Below, one piece after another: positions 1-5,879 of a stretch of 7,383 nt of DNA (within the stretch, counting starts at the first letter, position 1; each line of letters starts with the position of its first letter). The translations under genes and the position numbers were made by a program. A model generated the notes under the pieces. It had not been told where the DNA came from. It made no database searches and saw nothing but the letters and a program-made list of their open reading frames with translations. The stretch lies in the NCBI GenBank assembly GCA_902766345.1, contig CACXDK010000300.1:1-7383 (forward strand). The letters are read 5' to 3'. The DNA comes from an uncultured Spirochaetaceae bacterium. Lineage in GTDB: Bacteria; Spirochaetota; Spirochaetia; Treponematales; Treponemataceae.

Positions 1-128
1 GAAGCTTCTGTTTGAGTTTTAGCTTCTTCTTCTGCATGTTTTGATTTTGAATGCCTTTTAGTGCTGGCACTTAATATGCCGGCACACAGTAATGTAAGAA
101 TGAGTATTAGTGATAGAGTTTTTTTCAT
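1..128 (-). CDS. Small exported protein, N-terminal part only (runs off left edge)
   Basis: This is the first 42 codons of a minus-strand gene, starting with ATG at 128-126 and read toward the window edge. The visible protein begins MKKTLSLILILTLLCAGILS, a typical Sec signal peptide: two lysines, then a leucine/isoleucine-rich core. A likely signal peptidase I site lies after residue 21 (Leu-Ser-Ala). The mature start is polar and charged, rich in Lys, Ser, His and then Glu (residues 24-41), and looks flexible. Cys15 is preceded by Thr-Leu-Leu, a poor lipobox, so a lipoprotein is less likely than a periplasmic or surface protein. The gene begins 24 bp after the stop of the TPR lipoprotein gene on the same strand, so the two are probably co-transcribed. 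A weak GGCGGA lies just ahead of the ATG. The function cannot be told from this fragment. Confidence 0.7.
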   Translation of the reverse strand, partial: MKKTLSLILILTLLCAGILSASTKRHSKSKHAEEEAKTQTEA

Positions 129-152
129 GATTCCGCCAGATTTTAAAATTTA

Positions 153-1199
153 TTAGAGTTTTTCGCCGTAATAGATTCCTGCCCATTCCCAGCGTCCGTG
201 TATTTCAGGATCGGCAGGAAAATTGACTTTCCTGAAATAAAGATACCAGACATTTACGAAGCTGTGCCATCCCCAAGTTCTTAGGTAGGCTTCTGTAGGG
301 GAGGATATGCTGCTGTCTATGTTTTTTTCATAGTGGAGTTTGTTGCCACGCATGTAAGAACGCATAGAAAAAGAGCTTTGGGCATTGTCTGCACTTTCAT
401 CCTGCTGCCAGGACATTGCAAAAAAGTTGACTTTTGATTTGTAAGAATCAAGTTTGCGGTAGTCGTAGCTTGAAATGGCTTTTTTTATGGCATCTGTCAA
501 ATCGTCAATGGTTTCAAATGTCCAGTCTTTTGATGAATTGTTAAAGTCTATGAGCTGTTTTGCTGTTTGATACGCATTAGGAATGTCTTGAAGCTGGATT
601 GTGGCTGCGTCATCCCTGTTTGTAAACAGTTTGTAGGTTCTGATTGCCTGTGCCCATTCTCCTTCTTTTTCATATTCAAGGGCAAGTCGGTAGTACATTT
701 CGGTAATGCTTACGTCATTAGGGAACTGTGTAATCAGCTGATTGAAATATTTAATTCTGTTTGCAGGTTCTGTACTGATTTGTATTAGTTGTTGAAGACT
801 TAAAAAATGAACAGATTTTTCCTGTACGATTAAGTCTGGATAGTTTCTGATTATTCGCTCAAAATAGTATGAGGCTACAGGGGCAGCATCGGTTTCAAGG
901 TATGCATTTGCTGTCATTAACAGCCAGTATGCGTTGTAAGGATCTGATTCATGCTTTTCTACCCAGCTTGTAAGGAACAGAATGAGTGAATTGTAGTCTT
1001 TTATGGCAAGCATGTTTTTTGCAATCTGGTTGATTATGCCAAACTGAGTTTCGTTTGAAAGGTCTGGTTTTTGAAGCTGGGCTTCTAGCTGAGCCTGTGT
1101 TTGTTTATAGACTTTTGAAACGTTATTTTGTGAGCAAGATATAAGAAAGAAACTTGTAAAAAAAATGATTGTTTTTGTAACTATTTTTAATGACCGCAT
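153..1199 (-). CDS. TPR-containing lipoprotein with aromatic-rich C-terminal domain
   Basis: The gene encodes a 348-residue predicted lipoprotein. A signal peptide with a Phe/Ile-rich core (residues 10-20) ends in the lipobox Leu19-Ile-Ser-Cys22. Cys22 would be lipidated, and Ser at +2 does not suggest inner-membrane retention. After a Gln-rich linker (about 31-48), helical segments look like degenerate tetratricopeptide repeats. The clearest are residues 86-121 and 164-195 (the latter with an YYRLALEYEKEGEWAQAIRTY core). Residues 226-348 form a separate domain that is not TPR-like and ends in a strongly aromatic stretch (five Trp after residue 308). TPRs usually mediate protein-protein contacts, so a scaffold or envelope-assembly role is plausible, but no specific function is recognised. 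No Shine-Dalgarno sequence precedes the ATG. The start is supported by the signal peptide beginning there and by a promoter placed for a leaderless transcript. BamD-like organisation was considered, but the C-terminal domain does not fit it. Confidence 0.9.
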   Translation of the reverse strand: MRSLKIVTKTIIFFTSFFLISCSQNNVSKVYKQTQAQLEAQLQKPDLSNETQFGIINQIAKNMLAIKDYNSLILFLTSWVEKHESDPYNAYWLLMTANAYLETDAAPVASYYFERIIRNYPDLIVQEKSVHFLSLQQLIQISTEPANRIKYFNQLITQFPNDVSITEMYYRLALEYEKEGEWAQAIRTYKLFTNRDDAATIQLQDIPNAYQTAKQLIDFNNSSKDWTFETIDDLTDAIKKAISSYDYRKLDSYKSKVNFFAMSWQQDESADNAQSSFSMRSYMRGNKLHYEKNIDSSISSPTEAYLRTWGWHSFVNVWYLYFRKVNFPADPEIHGRWEWAGIYYGEKL

Positions 1200-1205
1200 G
1201 TTTTG

Positions 1206-1234
1206 ATTGTAGCAAAGCTAAAACTTATTGGCAA
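1206..1234 (-). promoter_or_regulatory. Sigma-70-type promoter for the TPR lipoprotein gene
   Basis: Read on the minus strand, TTGCCA (1234-1229, 5 of 6 to consensus) is followed by a 17-base spacer and TACAAT (1211-1206, 5 of 6). Only six bases separate the -10 box from the ATG at 1199. The expected transcription start therefore falls on or within a base or two of the A of the start codon, which predicts a leaderless or nearly leaderless mRNA. The -35 box overlaps the -35 box of the opposing promoter by five bases. Confidence 0.72.
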
Positions 1235-1256
1235 GAAGTAAATTTCGTATTATAAT
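1228..1256 (+). promoter_or_regulatory. Sigma-70-type promoter for the membrane protein/TPR operon
   Basis: TTGGCA (1228-1233, 5 of 6 to consensus) is followed by a 17-base spacer and a perfect TATAAT (1251-1256). Transcription would start near 1262-1264, leaving an untranslated leader of about 41 bases before the ATG at 1304. A GGAG (1288-1291) in that leader can act as Shine-Dalgarno, though its 12-base spacing is long. It sits in an 8-bp palindrome (GAGTACTC, 1289-1296). The -35 box is shared with the leftward promoter. Confidence 0.78.
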
Positions 1257-1303
1257 GTTACTTGCTGTATTATATAGATATTTGACTGGAGTACTCTGAT
1301 ATT

Positions 1304-1897
1304 ATGGGGAAAAGAGATAAAACAAAATCTTTTGCAAATTGTATTCTTGCATTAGGCTTGTTCCTTATTCTTGCCGGAATTTTTCTTCTGGTAGACCATT
1401 CTGATCACGCAACCCGAGTGTTTGCATTTCGTCCTGTCGTTCTTTTAACTTTAGGTTCAATTTTTTTATTTATTTCATTTGCATTTACGGAAAACGGTTA
1501 TACTGTATTCGGTGGCATTTTTGCCCTTTTGATGGGTATTGTGTTCCTGCTGATAGATACTCACATTATCCCCTATTCATTTAGGGAAATGTGGCCGACT
1601 ATAATGATAGGCTGTGGCATTTCGCTGTTGCCTGCTGTCTTTTACAAATTCCGCAGAATCAGATCGGTATATCTGTTTCCTGCTATAATGATGTGTGTGC
1701 TGGGGACTGTGTTTTTGATGTTTTCAATGCATGTTTTCCCTTTCACGTTCCGGCACTTTATTGTTAAGTGGTGGCCGCTTCTTATTATTTTGGGCGGTAT
1801 AATTCTTATTTGTATTTTTGTCATTCAGCAGTCTGGAAATAAAAACTTTCCATACATGGAGGATGACTCTCTTGTTCAAGGGGATTATGAATGCTGA
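1304..1897 (+). CDS. Six-helix inner-membrane protein of unknown function (DUF5668/LiaF-N-like)
   Basis: This 197-residue, very hydrophobic protein has six probable membrane helices at about residues 12-31, 44-61, 66-85, 96-113, 121-140 and 156-174. The short N-terminus (KRDKTK) is basic and the C-terminal tail (175-197) is polar and acidic. Two helices begin with a Trp-Pro motif followed by a Gly-containing aliphatic run (MWPTIMIGCGISLL at 96-109, WWPLLIILGGIILI at 156-169). This pattern is typical of the small membrane module found in DUF5668 proteins and at the N-terminus of LiaF-like proteins, so the protein may hold two copies of it. Such modules often accompany envelope-stress or adhesin-like genes, but their biochemical role is unclear. 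The assignment is by pattern only. The last 7 bp overlap the following TPR gene, which implies an operon and probably coupled translation. The start is the only ATG that leaves the basic N-terminus ahead of helix 1 and follows the promoter at 1228-1256. Confidence 0.85.
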   Translation: MGKRDKTKSFANCILALGLFLILAGIFLLVDHSDHATRVFAFRPVVLLTLGSIFLFISFAFTENGYTVFGGIFALLMGIVFLLIDTHIIPYSFREMWPTIMIGCGISLLPAVFYKFRRIRSVYLFPAIMMCVLGTVFLMFSMHVFPFTFRHFIVKWWPLLIILGGIILICIFVIQQSGNKNFPYMEDDSLVQGDYEC

Positions 1898-3633
1898 AAA
1901 GGATTTCTGCGCGATTCATCCTTATTGTCTCTGTGTTGTTATGCCTGAATTCTGCTTTAATTTCGGCTGCTTCTAAAAAAAACAAGAAATCATCCCAGAA
2001 AAAATCTTCAACAGGAGTAACTATTCCTGTTCCTGAAGCTGCAAAAAAGTCTCAGGAATATTTCGGTTCTGTTGCTCCTCGTATAATGGCTTTGATAGAA
2101 GATGGCTCTCCTCATTCTTTGAAACTTGCAACTTCTTTGCTTCATAGGAATGTAGAGGAAAACTATACTGAAAAAGAAAAAATATTGCTTTCTTTGTGCG
2201 AAACTATCATGCAGGTTGCTTGGCCTTCACAGATTGTTTCTTGGTCTGTTCCAGAATTTTCACGTACAGATGCATATTCTAATGCTGCATATAGTGCTGC
2301 AAACGGAATATTTGATTCCAAAGCTAAAAATGAAGATTTCCTTTCATTAGTGCTTCCGTGCTTGGTTATTTTGACAGTTCCTTCACATACTGAATATTAT
2401 GGAAGAGTTGAAGAGGCTCTTTCAAAAGCCCTTGCAATAAAAAGTTCTTCTACTCTTGCGAATTACCTTATGGGTGTTCTTCTATATAATAGAAAAGAAT
2501 TTGATGAATCCTATGCATATTTTTCAAAAGCACTGGAAAAAGATGCTTCCAATAAAGAAATCCTTTATTATGCTGCAAAAGTTTGTGATTATTCTAAGGA
2601 TTATGCAACATCGCTTGCTTTAGGCGAAAAGATTTTAACCCTTGATCCCCAGGATCTTGAAACCTTAAAACTTGTATGTAATGTATATTATGCAGACGGT
2701 GCTTTGGAAAAAGCTGGAGAGTATGCTGCTAAGATACTGATGCTTGCACCAGACAGTTTTGAATATGTTCTTATGCGTGCAAAAATTGCCATGGCAGGCG
2801 GTGATTATGTAAAGACCTCTTCACTTCTTGATGCCTATTCAAGAAGTGGGTCTGTTTCTAAGGACTACTATCTGCTTAGAGCACGTTTGCAGAAAGAATG
2901 GAACAAAAATAATAATTCTGCGGTAGAAACAATAGGAAATGCTTTGCTGGCTTATCCTGATGATGCGGATATTATGCTTTATGCTGCTTCGATTGCTTCG
3001 GAAGTTAATATGAACATTGCTGGAAGTTCTGCTTTGGAGCTTGCACGTAAGGTTTTGCAGAAAAATGGCAGCAACAGAACGGCTGTAAGAATTTGTATTA
3101 CGGAACTTGATAAAGCTGGAGATTATTTAAAGGCTTACGATTTGAGCAGCAGGATAATAAAAAATTCCTCTGCTACTATAGAAGATTTCTGTTCACATAT
3201 TGATGTATGTCTTTCTTGCCGTAAGACAGAAGAAGCTTCTAAGATTGCAAAAAATCTGTATGCAAAAAATAGCCAGAATATAGATGTTCAGAAATCTTAT
3301 GTAAAAGTGCTTGTTGCTTCTGCTCAGGATTCTGAGGCAGAAAAGCTTATAAATTCATTAATGGCTACTGCTGATTCTGAAATGAAGAGTTTCCTTTTCT
3401 ATGAAAAGAGTTTCCTTTACGGAAGCGAAGCTTCTACACTGGAAAATCTGCGCAGCAGTTTGACTAATAATCCTCGTAATTCTGATGCACTTTACAGACT
3501 TTATCAGGTTTACTACAACAAAAAAGACTGGAAGCGTGCTCAGTACTATTTAAGACAGGTGGTTGCATTAAATCCTGTTGACTCTAATGCCCTCGCAAAA
3601 AATGAAGAATTGAATGTACTTTTGAAAAAATAG
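1891..3633 (+). CDS. Exported tetratricopeptide-repeat protein
   Basis: The gene encodes 580 residues. The N-terminus (MLKRISARF then a hydrophobic core to about residue 24) is a Sec signal peptide with probable cleavage after Ala26 (Ile-Ser-Ala). A Lys/Ser-rich linker follows (28-41). From about residue 187 to 322 there are four recognisable TPR-like units, for example residues 187-220 (ANYLMGVLLYNRKEFDESYA) and 255-288. More degenerate helical repeats continue through the middle, and a clear final TPR lies at about 531-566 (ALYRLYQVYYNKKDWKRAQY). Residues 50-180 are helical with no family I recognise. The protein is probably periplasmic and likely a scaffold for protein contacts. No enzyme motif is visible. 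AAGGGG (1878-1883) lies 7 bases before the ATG and is a good ribosome site. The start overlaps the upstream membrane-protein gene by 7 bp, so the pair may act together in the envelope. No terminator follows, so read-through into yajC is possible. Confidence 0.9.
   Translation: MLKRISARFILIVSVLLCLNSALISAASKKNKKSSQKKSSTGVTIPVPEAAKKSQEYFGSVAPRIMALIEDGSPHSLKLATSLLHRNVEENYTEKEKILLSLCETIMQVAWPSQIVSWSVPEFSRTDAYSNAAYSAANGIFDSKAKNEDFLSLVLPCLVILTVPSHTEYYGRVEEALSKALAIKSSSTLANYLMGVLLYNRKEFDESYAYFSKALEKDASNKEILYYAAKVCDYSKDYATSLALGEKILTLDPQDLETLKLVCNVYYADGALEKAGEYAAKILMLAPDSFEYVLMRAKIAMAGGDYVKTSSLLDAYSRSGSVSKDYYLLRARLQKEWNKNNNSAVETIGNALLAYPDDADIMLYAASIASEVNMNIAGSSALELARKVLQKNGSNRTAVRICITELDKAGDYLKAYDLSSRIIKNSSATIEDFCSHIDVCLSCRKTEEASKIAKNLYAKNSQNIDVQKSYVKVLVASAQDSEAEKLINSLMATADSEMKSFLFYEKSFLYGSEASTLENLRSSLTNNPRNSDALYRLYQVYYNKKDWKRAQYYLRQVVALNPVDSNALAKNEELNVLLKK
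3385..3418 (+). repeat. 13-bp in-frame direct repeat inside the TPR gene
   Basis: AAGAGTTTCCTTT occurs perfectly at 3385-3397 and 3406-3418, a 21-base period. It encodes the near-repeat KSFLFYE-KSFLYG in the exported TPR protein. Because the period is a multiple of three, gain or loss of a unit would change the protein by seven residues without a frameshift. Confidence 0.7.
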
Positions 3634-3653
3634 CCGTACATCGTTTCTGATAC

Positions 3654-3682
3654 TTGCCATGCACAAGAAATAATGATATTCT
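3654..3682 (+). promoter_or_regulatory. Probable promoter of yajC-secD-secF
   Basis: TTGCCA (3654-3659, 5 of 6 to the -35 consensus) is followed by a 17-base spacer and TATTCT (3677-3682, 4 of 6). The weaker -10 is preceded by TGA (3674-3676), an extended -10 (TGn) that can compensate. The predicted start near 3689 gives a leader of about 36 bases that includes the AGGA ribosome site at 3713-3716, 8 bases before the ATG. The promoter would let secDF be expressed independently of the upstream TPR operon. Confidence 0.6.
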
Positions 3683-3692
3683 AACTTACTGA

Positions 3693-3709
3693 TTTTTAAA
3701 CTTTAAAAA
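3693..3709. repeat. AT-only 17-base palindrome in the yajC leader
   Basis: TTTTTAAA-C-TTTAAAAA is a perfect inverted repeat with a one-base centre. It lies just after the predicted transcription start and four bases before the AGGA ribosome site of yajC. Any RNA hairpin would be all A-U and weak. It could also be bent or easily melted DNA, or chance in AT-rich sequence. It is not a terminator, because it lacks a GC stem. Confidence 0.5.
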
Positions 3710-3724
3710 AGAAGGAAATAATCT

Positions 3725-4141
3725 ATGTCTTTTTTACCATTATTTCTCCAGACTGCAGCTTCAGGTGATGCTTCTGTTGCTGGAGCCAGTACATTGGCAA
3801 CATTTGTGCCATTTATTTTAATCATTCTGATAATGTATTTTCTGATGATTCGTCCTCAGAGCAAGAAACAGAAGGAAACACAGAAGATGCTTGACGCTCT
3901 TAAGAAGGGTGACAAGGTTGTTACAATCGGTGGTATCCATGGAACTGTAAGCTCTGTAAAGGAAAACATTGTTGTTGTAAAAGTTGATGACAACACTAAG
4001 ATTGAATTCAATCGTACTGCTATTGCAAGTGTTGTAACAGACAAGCCTGCTCAGGAAGAAGCTCCTGCTGAAAAGAAGTCTTTCTTTGCAAAGAAAAACT
4101 CAGAAGGCGAATCAAAAGTAGAGGAAAAGAAAGATGAGTAA
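3725..4141 (+). CDS. yajC: YajC, Sec translocase accessory subunit
   Basis: YajC is a small inner-membrane protein that associates with SecD-SecF and, in E. coli, with SecYEG and YidC. Here it has 138 residues. A short N-terminus is followed by one membrane helix (about 24-42) and the family signature running into the cytoplasm: YFLMIRPQSKKQKE (38-51), then MLDALKKGDKVVTIGGIHG (55-73). These match the family's Arg-Pro-Gln and Lys-Gly-Asp-x-Val-Val-Thr-x-Gly-Gly motifs. The beta-rich domain ends at about residue 106. A charged Lys/Glu/Ala tail of roughly 30 residues follows and makes the protein longer than the 110-residue E. coli version. The ribosome site AGGA (3713-3716) fixes the start. 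The stop overlaps the secD start by 8 bp, so translation is probably coupled. The gene order yajC-secD-secF is the classical one and supports the call. Confidence 0.97.
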   Translation: MSFLPLFLQTAASGDASVAGASTLATFVPFILIILIMYFLMIRPQSKKQKETQKMLDALKKGDKVVTIGGIHGTVSSVKENIVVVKVDDNTKIEFNRTAIASVVTDKPAQEEAPAEKKSFFAKKNSEGESKVEEKKDE

Positions 4142-5879
4142 AAGAAGCCGTCTTGTTATTATTATTGCTGTTCTTGCAATGTGTTTTGTATTCCTTTGGC
4201 CTTCGATTCAGTGGTATGCACGTACTCCAAAGGAACAGCAGGCACTTGCTTTGAGTTCTCTTGAAAACATAAAGGACTATTCAAGCCAGAAAGCTGCTTC
4301 TGAAGTAAAGGAGCTTGTTTTCCAGGTTAAGTCTTATCCAGATGTTGAGCTTTCTGAAAAACAGATGTGGCTTAAGAAACATGTAGCTAAGAACTATAAG
4401 GATATGGGTGAGAAAGTTCCATCTCCTTTGACATTGCACGATGCTCTTGCTTCTTTCCCATCACAAGCTGCTTTGCAGAATGTTATTGAAGCTCGCTTTA
4501 GAAATGAAATCTTAAAGAATAAGAAGAATTATAAGAATTCCGTTAAGCTTGGTCTTGATTTGAGCGGTGGTATGAACGTTATTGTTCGTGCTGACCTTGA
4601 TGCTGTTTTGAAGGCACAGGAAGGCAGTGTTGTTGCTGCTGATCCAGAAGCTTTGAAGCAGGCTGCAATGCAGCAGGCTATTGAAACTCTTTCAAGCCGC
4701 ATTGACCGTTTTGGTCTTTCTTCTCCAACTATTCGTCAGCAGGGTGAAGATAGAATTTATATTGAACTTCCTGGTAGTGCAGAAACAGATCAGATTAACT
4801 CTATCATTCAGGGACGCGGCATTTTGAATTTCCGTCTTGTTGATGATGATGCAACTCAGGCTTTCCAGTTATTCTATGCACAGCATCCTGACAGCACATT
4901 CGATTCACAGGGAAGACTTGTAGATCCTTCTGTTATTCCTGATGATGATGAAGTATTTGGTTATTACCTCACAGACGAATATGGTTTGGATCAGCGTGTA
5001 AGTTATCTTGTTGTTAAGAAAGAGATTGTTCTTGATGGTAAGCATATTAAGTCTGCAACTGTTGGAAAGGAAAACCTTACAAACAAGCCTTCTGTAAACT
5101 TTACTCTTGATGCAGAAGGAACAAAGATTTTTGGTGACTTTACAGGCGAACATGTTCATCAGAGCCTTGCAATTCTTAGTGATAACAAGATTAAGTCTAA
5201 TGCAACAATTCAGAATGCTATTACTGGTGGTGAAGTTGCAATTACAGGCTTTGGTCAGCAGGAAGCAAGAAATCTTGAAAAGGTTTTGCAGACAGCTTGG
5301 CTTGATGTTCCTCTTTCTGTAGAAAGTCAGCAGGTTATTGGTGCATCTCTTGGAGATCAGGCTGTAAAGCAGGGTATCTTTGCTTTGGGTGTTGGTCTTA
5401 TTGCTATTATGCTCTTTATGCTCATCTGGTATAAGGGAGCTGGATTTAACGCATGTGTTGTACAGGTTTTGAATATGTACATCATGTTCAGTGTTTTGAG
5501 TGCATTGAACCTTACTGTTACATTGCCAACTATTGCCGGTATGATTCTTACTATCGGTATGGCTGTTGATGCTAACGTTATTATCTTTGAGCGTATAAAA
5601 GAAGAACTTCGTCTTGGAAAAGACAGAGCTGCTTCTATAAGTGCAGGTTTCGGTAATGCCCGTTCTGCAATTATGGACTCTAACATTACGACTTTGATTG
5701 CAGCATTCTTCATGACAATGCTCGGAACTGGTGCAATTCAGGGATTCGCAACTAGCCTTGTTATTGGTGTCCTTTCTACATTGTTTACAGCTCTTGTTGT
5801 TTCCCACCTTATCTTTGACTTTAATACTGAAGTAATGAAGAAAAAGGGAATGAGCATAAGCTGGGGGTTAAAGAAATGA
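4134..5879 (+). CDS. secD: SecD, protein translocase subunit
   Basis: SecD, with SecF, is an RND-type membrane subunit that uses the ion motive force to pull exported proteins through SecYEG on the periplasmic side. This copy has 581 residues, close to the usual length. The first membrane helix is at about 7-25, a large periplasmic region spans about 26-410, and five helices follow (about 414-432, 438-458, 463-483, 512-531, 536-562). Family motifs are clear: LGLDLSGGM (139-147), ETLSSRIDRFGL (184-195), VIGASLGDQAVKQG (401-414), GMAVDANVIIFERIKEEL (475-492) and GFGNARSAIMDSNITT (505-520). Asp479, the membrane-embedded acid equivalent to the essential Asp of TM4 in Thermus SecDF, is present. 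One oddity is Ser144 where the LGLDLRGG motif usually has Arg or Lys. GAGGA (4121-4125) sits 8 bases before the ATG. The gene overlaps yajC by 8 bp and secF by 4 bp. Confidence 0.98.
   Translation: MSKRSRLVIIIAVLAMCFVFLWPSIQWYARTPKEQQALALSSLENIKDYSSQKAASEVKELVFQVKSYPDVELSEKQMWLKKHVAKNYKDMGEKVPSPLTLHDALASFPSQAALQNVIEARFRNEILKNKKNYKNSVKLGLDLSGGMNVIVRADLDAVLKAQEGSVVAADPEALKQAAMQQAIETLSSRIDRFGLSSPTIRQQGEDRIYIELPGSAETDQINSIIQGRGILNFRLVDDDATQAFQLFYAQHPDSTFDSQGRLVDPSVIPDDDEVFGYYLTDEYGLDQRVSYLVVKKEIVLDGKHIKSATVGKENLTNKPSVNFTLDAEGTKIFGDFTGEHVHQSLAILSDNKIKSNATIQNAITGGEVAITGFGQQEARNLEKVLQTAWLDVPLSVESQQVIGASLGDQAVKQGIFALGVGLIAIMLFMLIWYKGAGFNACVVQVLNMYIMFSVLSALNLTVTLPTIAGMILTIGMAVDANVIIFERIKEELRLGKDRAASISAGFGNARSAIMDSNITTLIAAFFMTMLGTGAIQGFATSLVIGVLSTLFTALVVSHLIFDFNTEVMKKKGMSISWGLKK

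Noticed and set aside
80..128. Possible lipobox around Cys15 of the small exported protein
   Set aside because: Thr-Leu-Leu-Cys has Leu at -1 and the Cys lies inside the hydrophobic core. A signal peptidase I site after residue 21 fits better.
567..788. Plus-strand open frame inside the TPR lipoprotein gene
   Set aside because: It is a short antisense frame of a well-supported lipoprotein, with no promoter or ribosome site and no recognisable protein features.
1200..1303. A small RNA or riboswitch in the divergent intergenic region
   Set aside because: The region is 104 bp, fully explained by two promoters and a short leader, with no GC-rich hairpin or conserved aptamer-like structure visible.
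1887..1889. ATG at 1887 as alternative start for the TPR gene
   Set aside because: It is out of frame with the 580-residue frame. The ATG at 1891 has a ribosome site at proper spacing and begins the signal peptide.
4905..5807. Long open frame (300 codons) on the minus strand inside secD
   Set aside because: It is antisense to a clear SecD, has a low-complexity Asn/Ser/Cys/Lys-rich translation with no membrane or domain pattern, and has no ribosome site. Codon bias in secD explains the absence of antisense stops.
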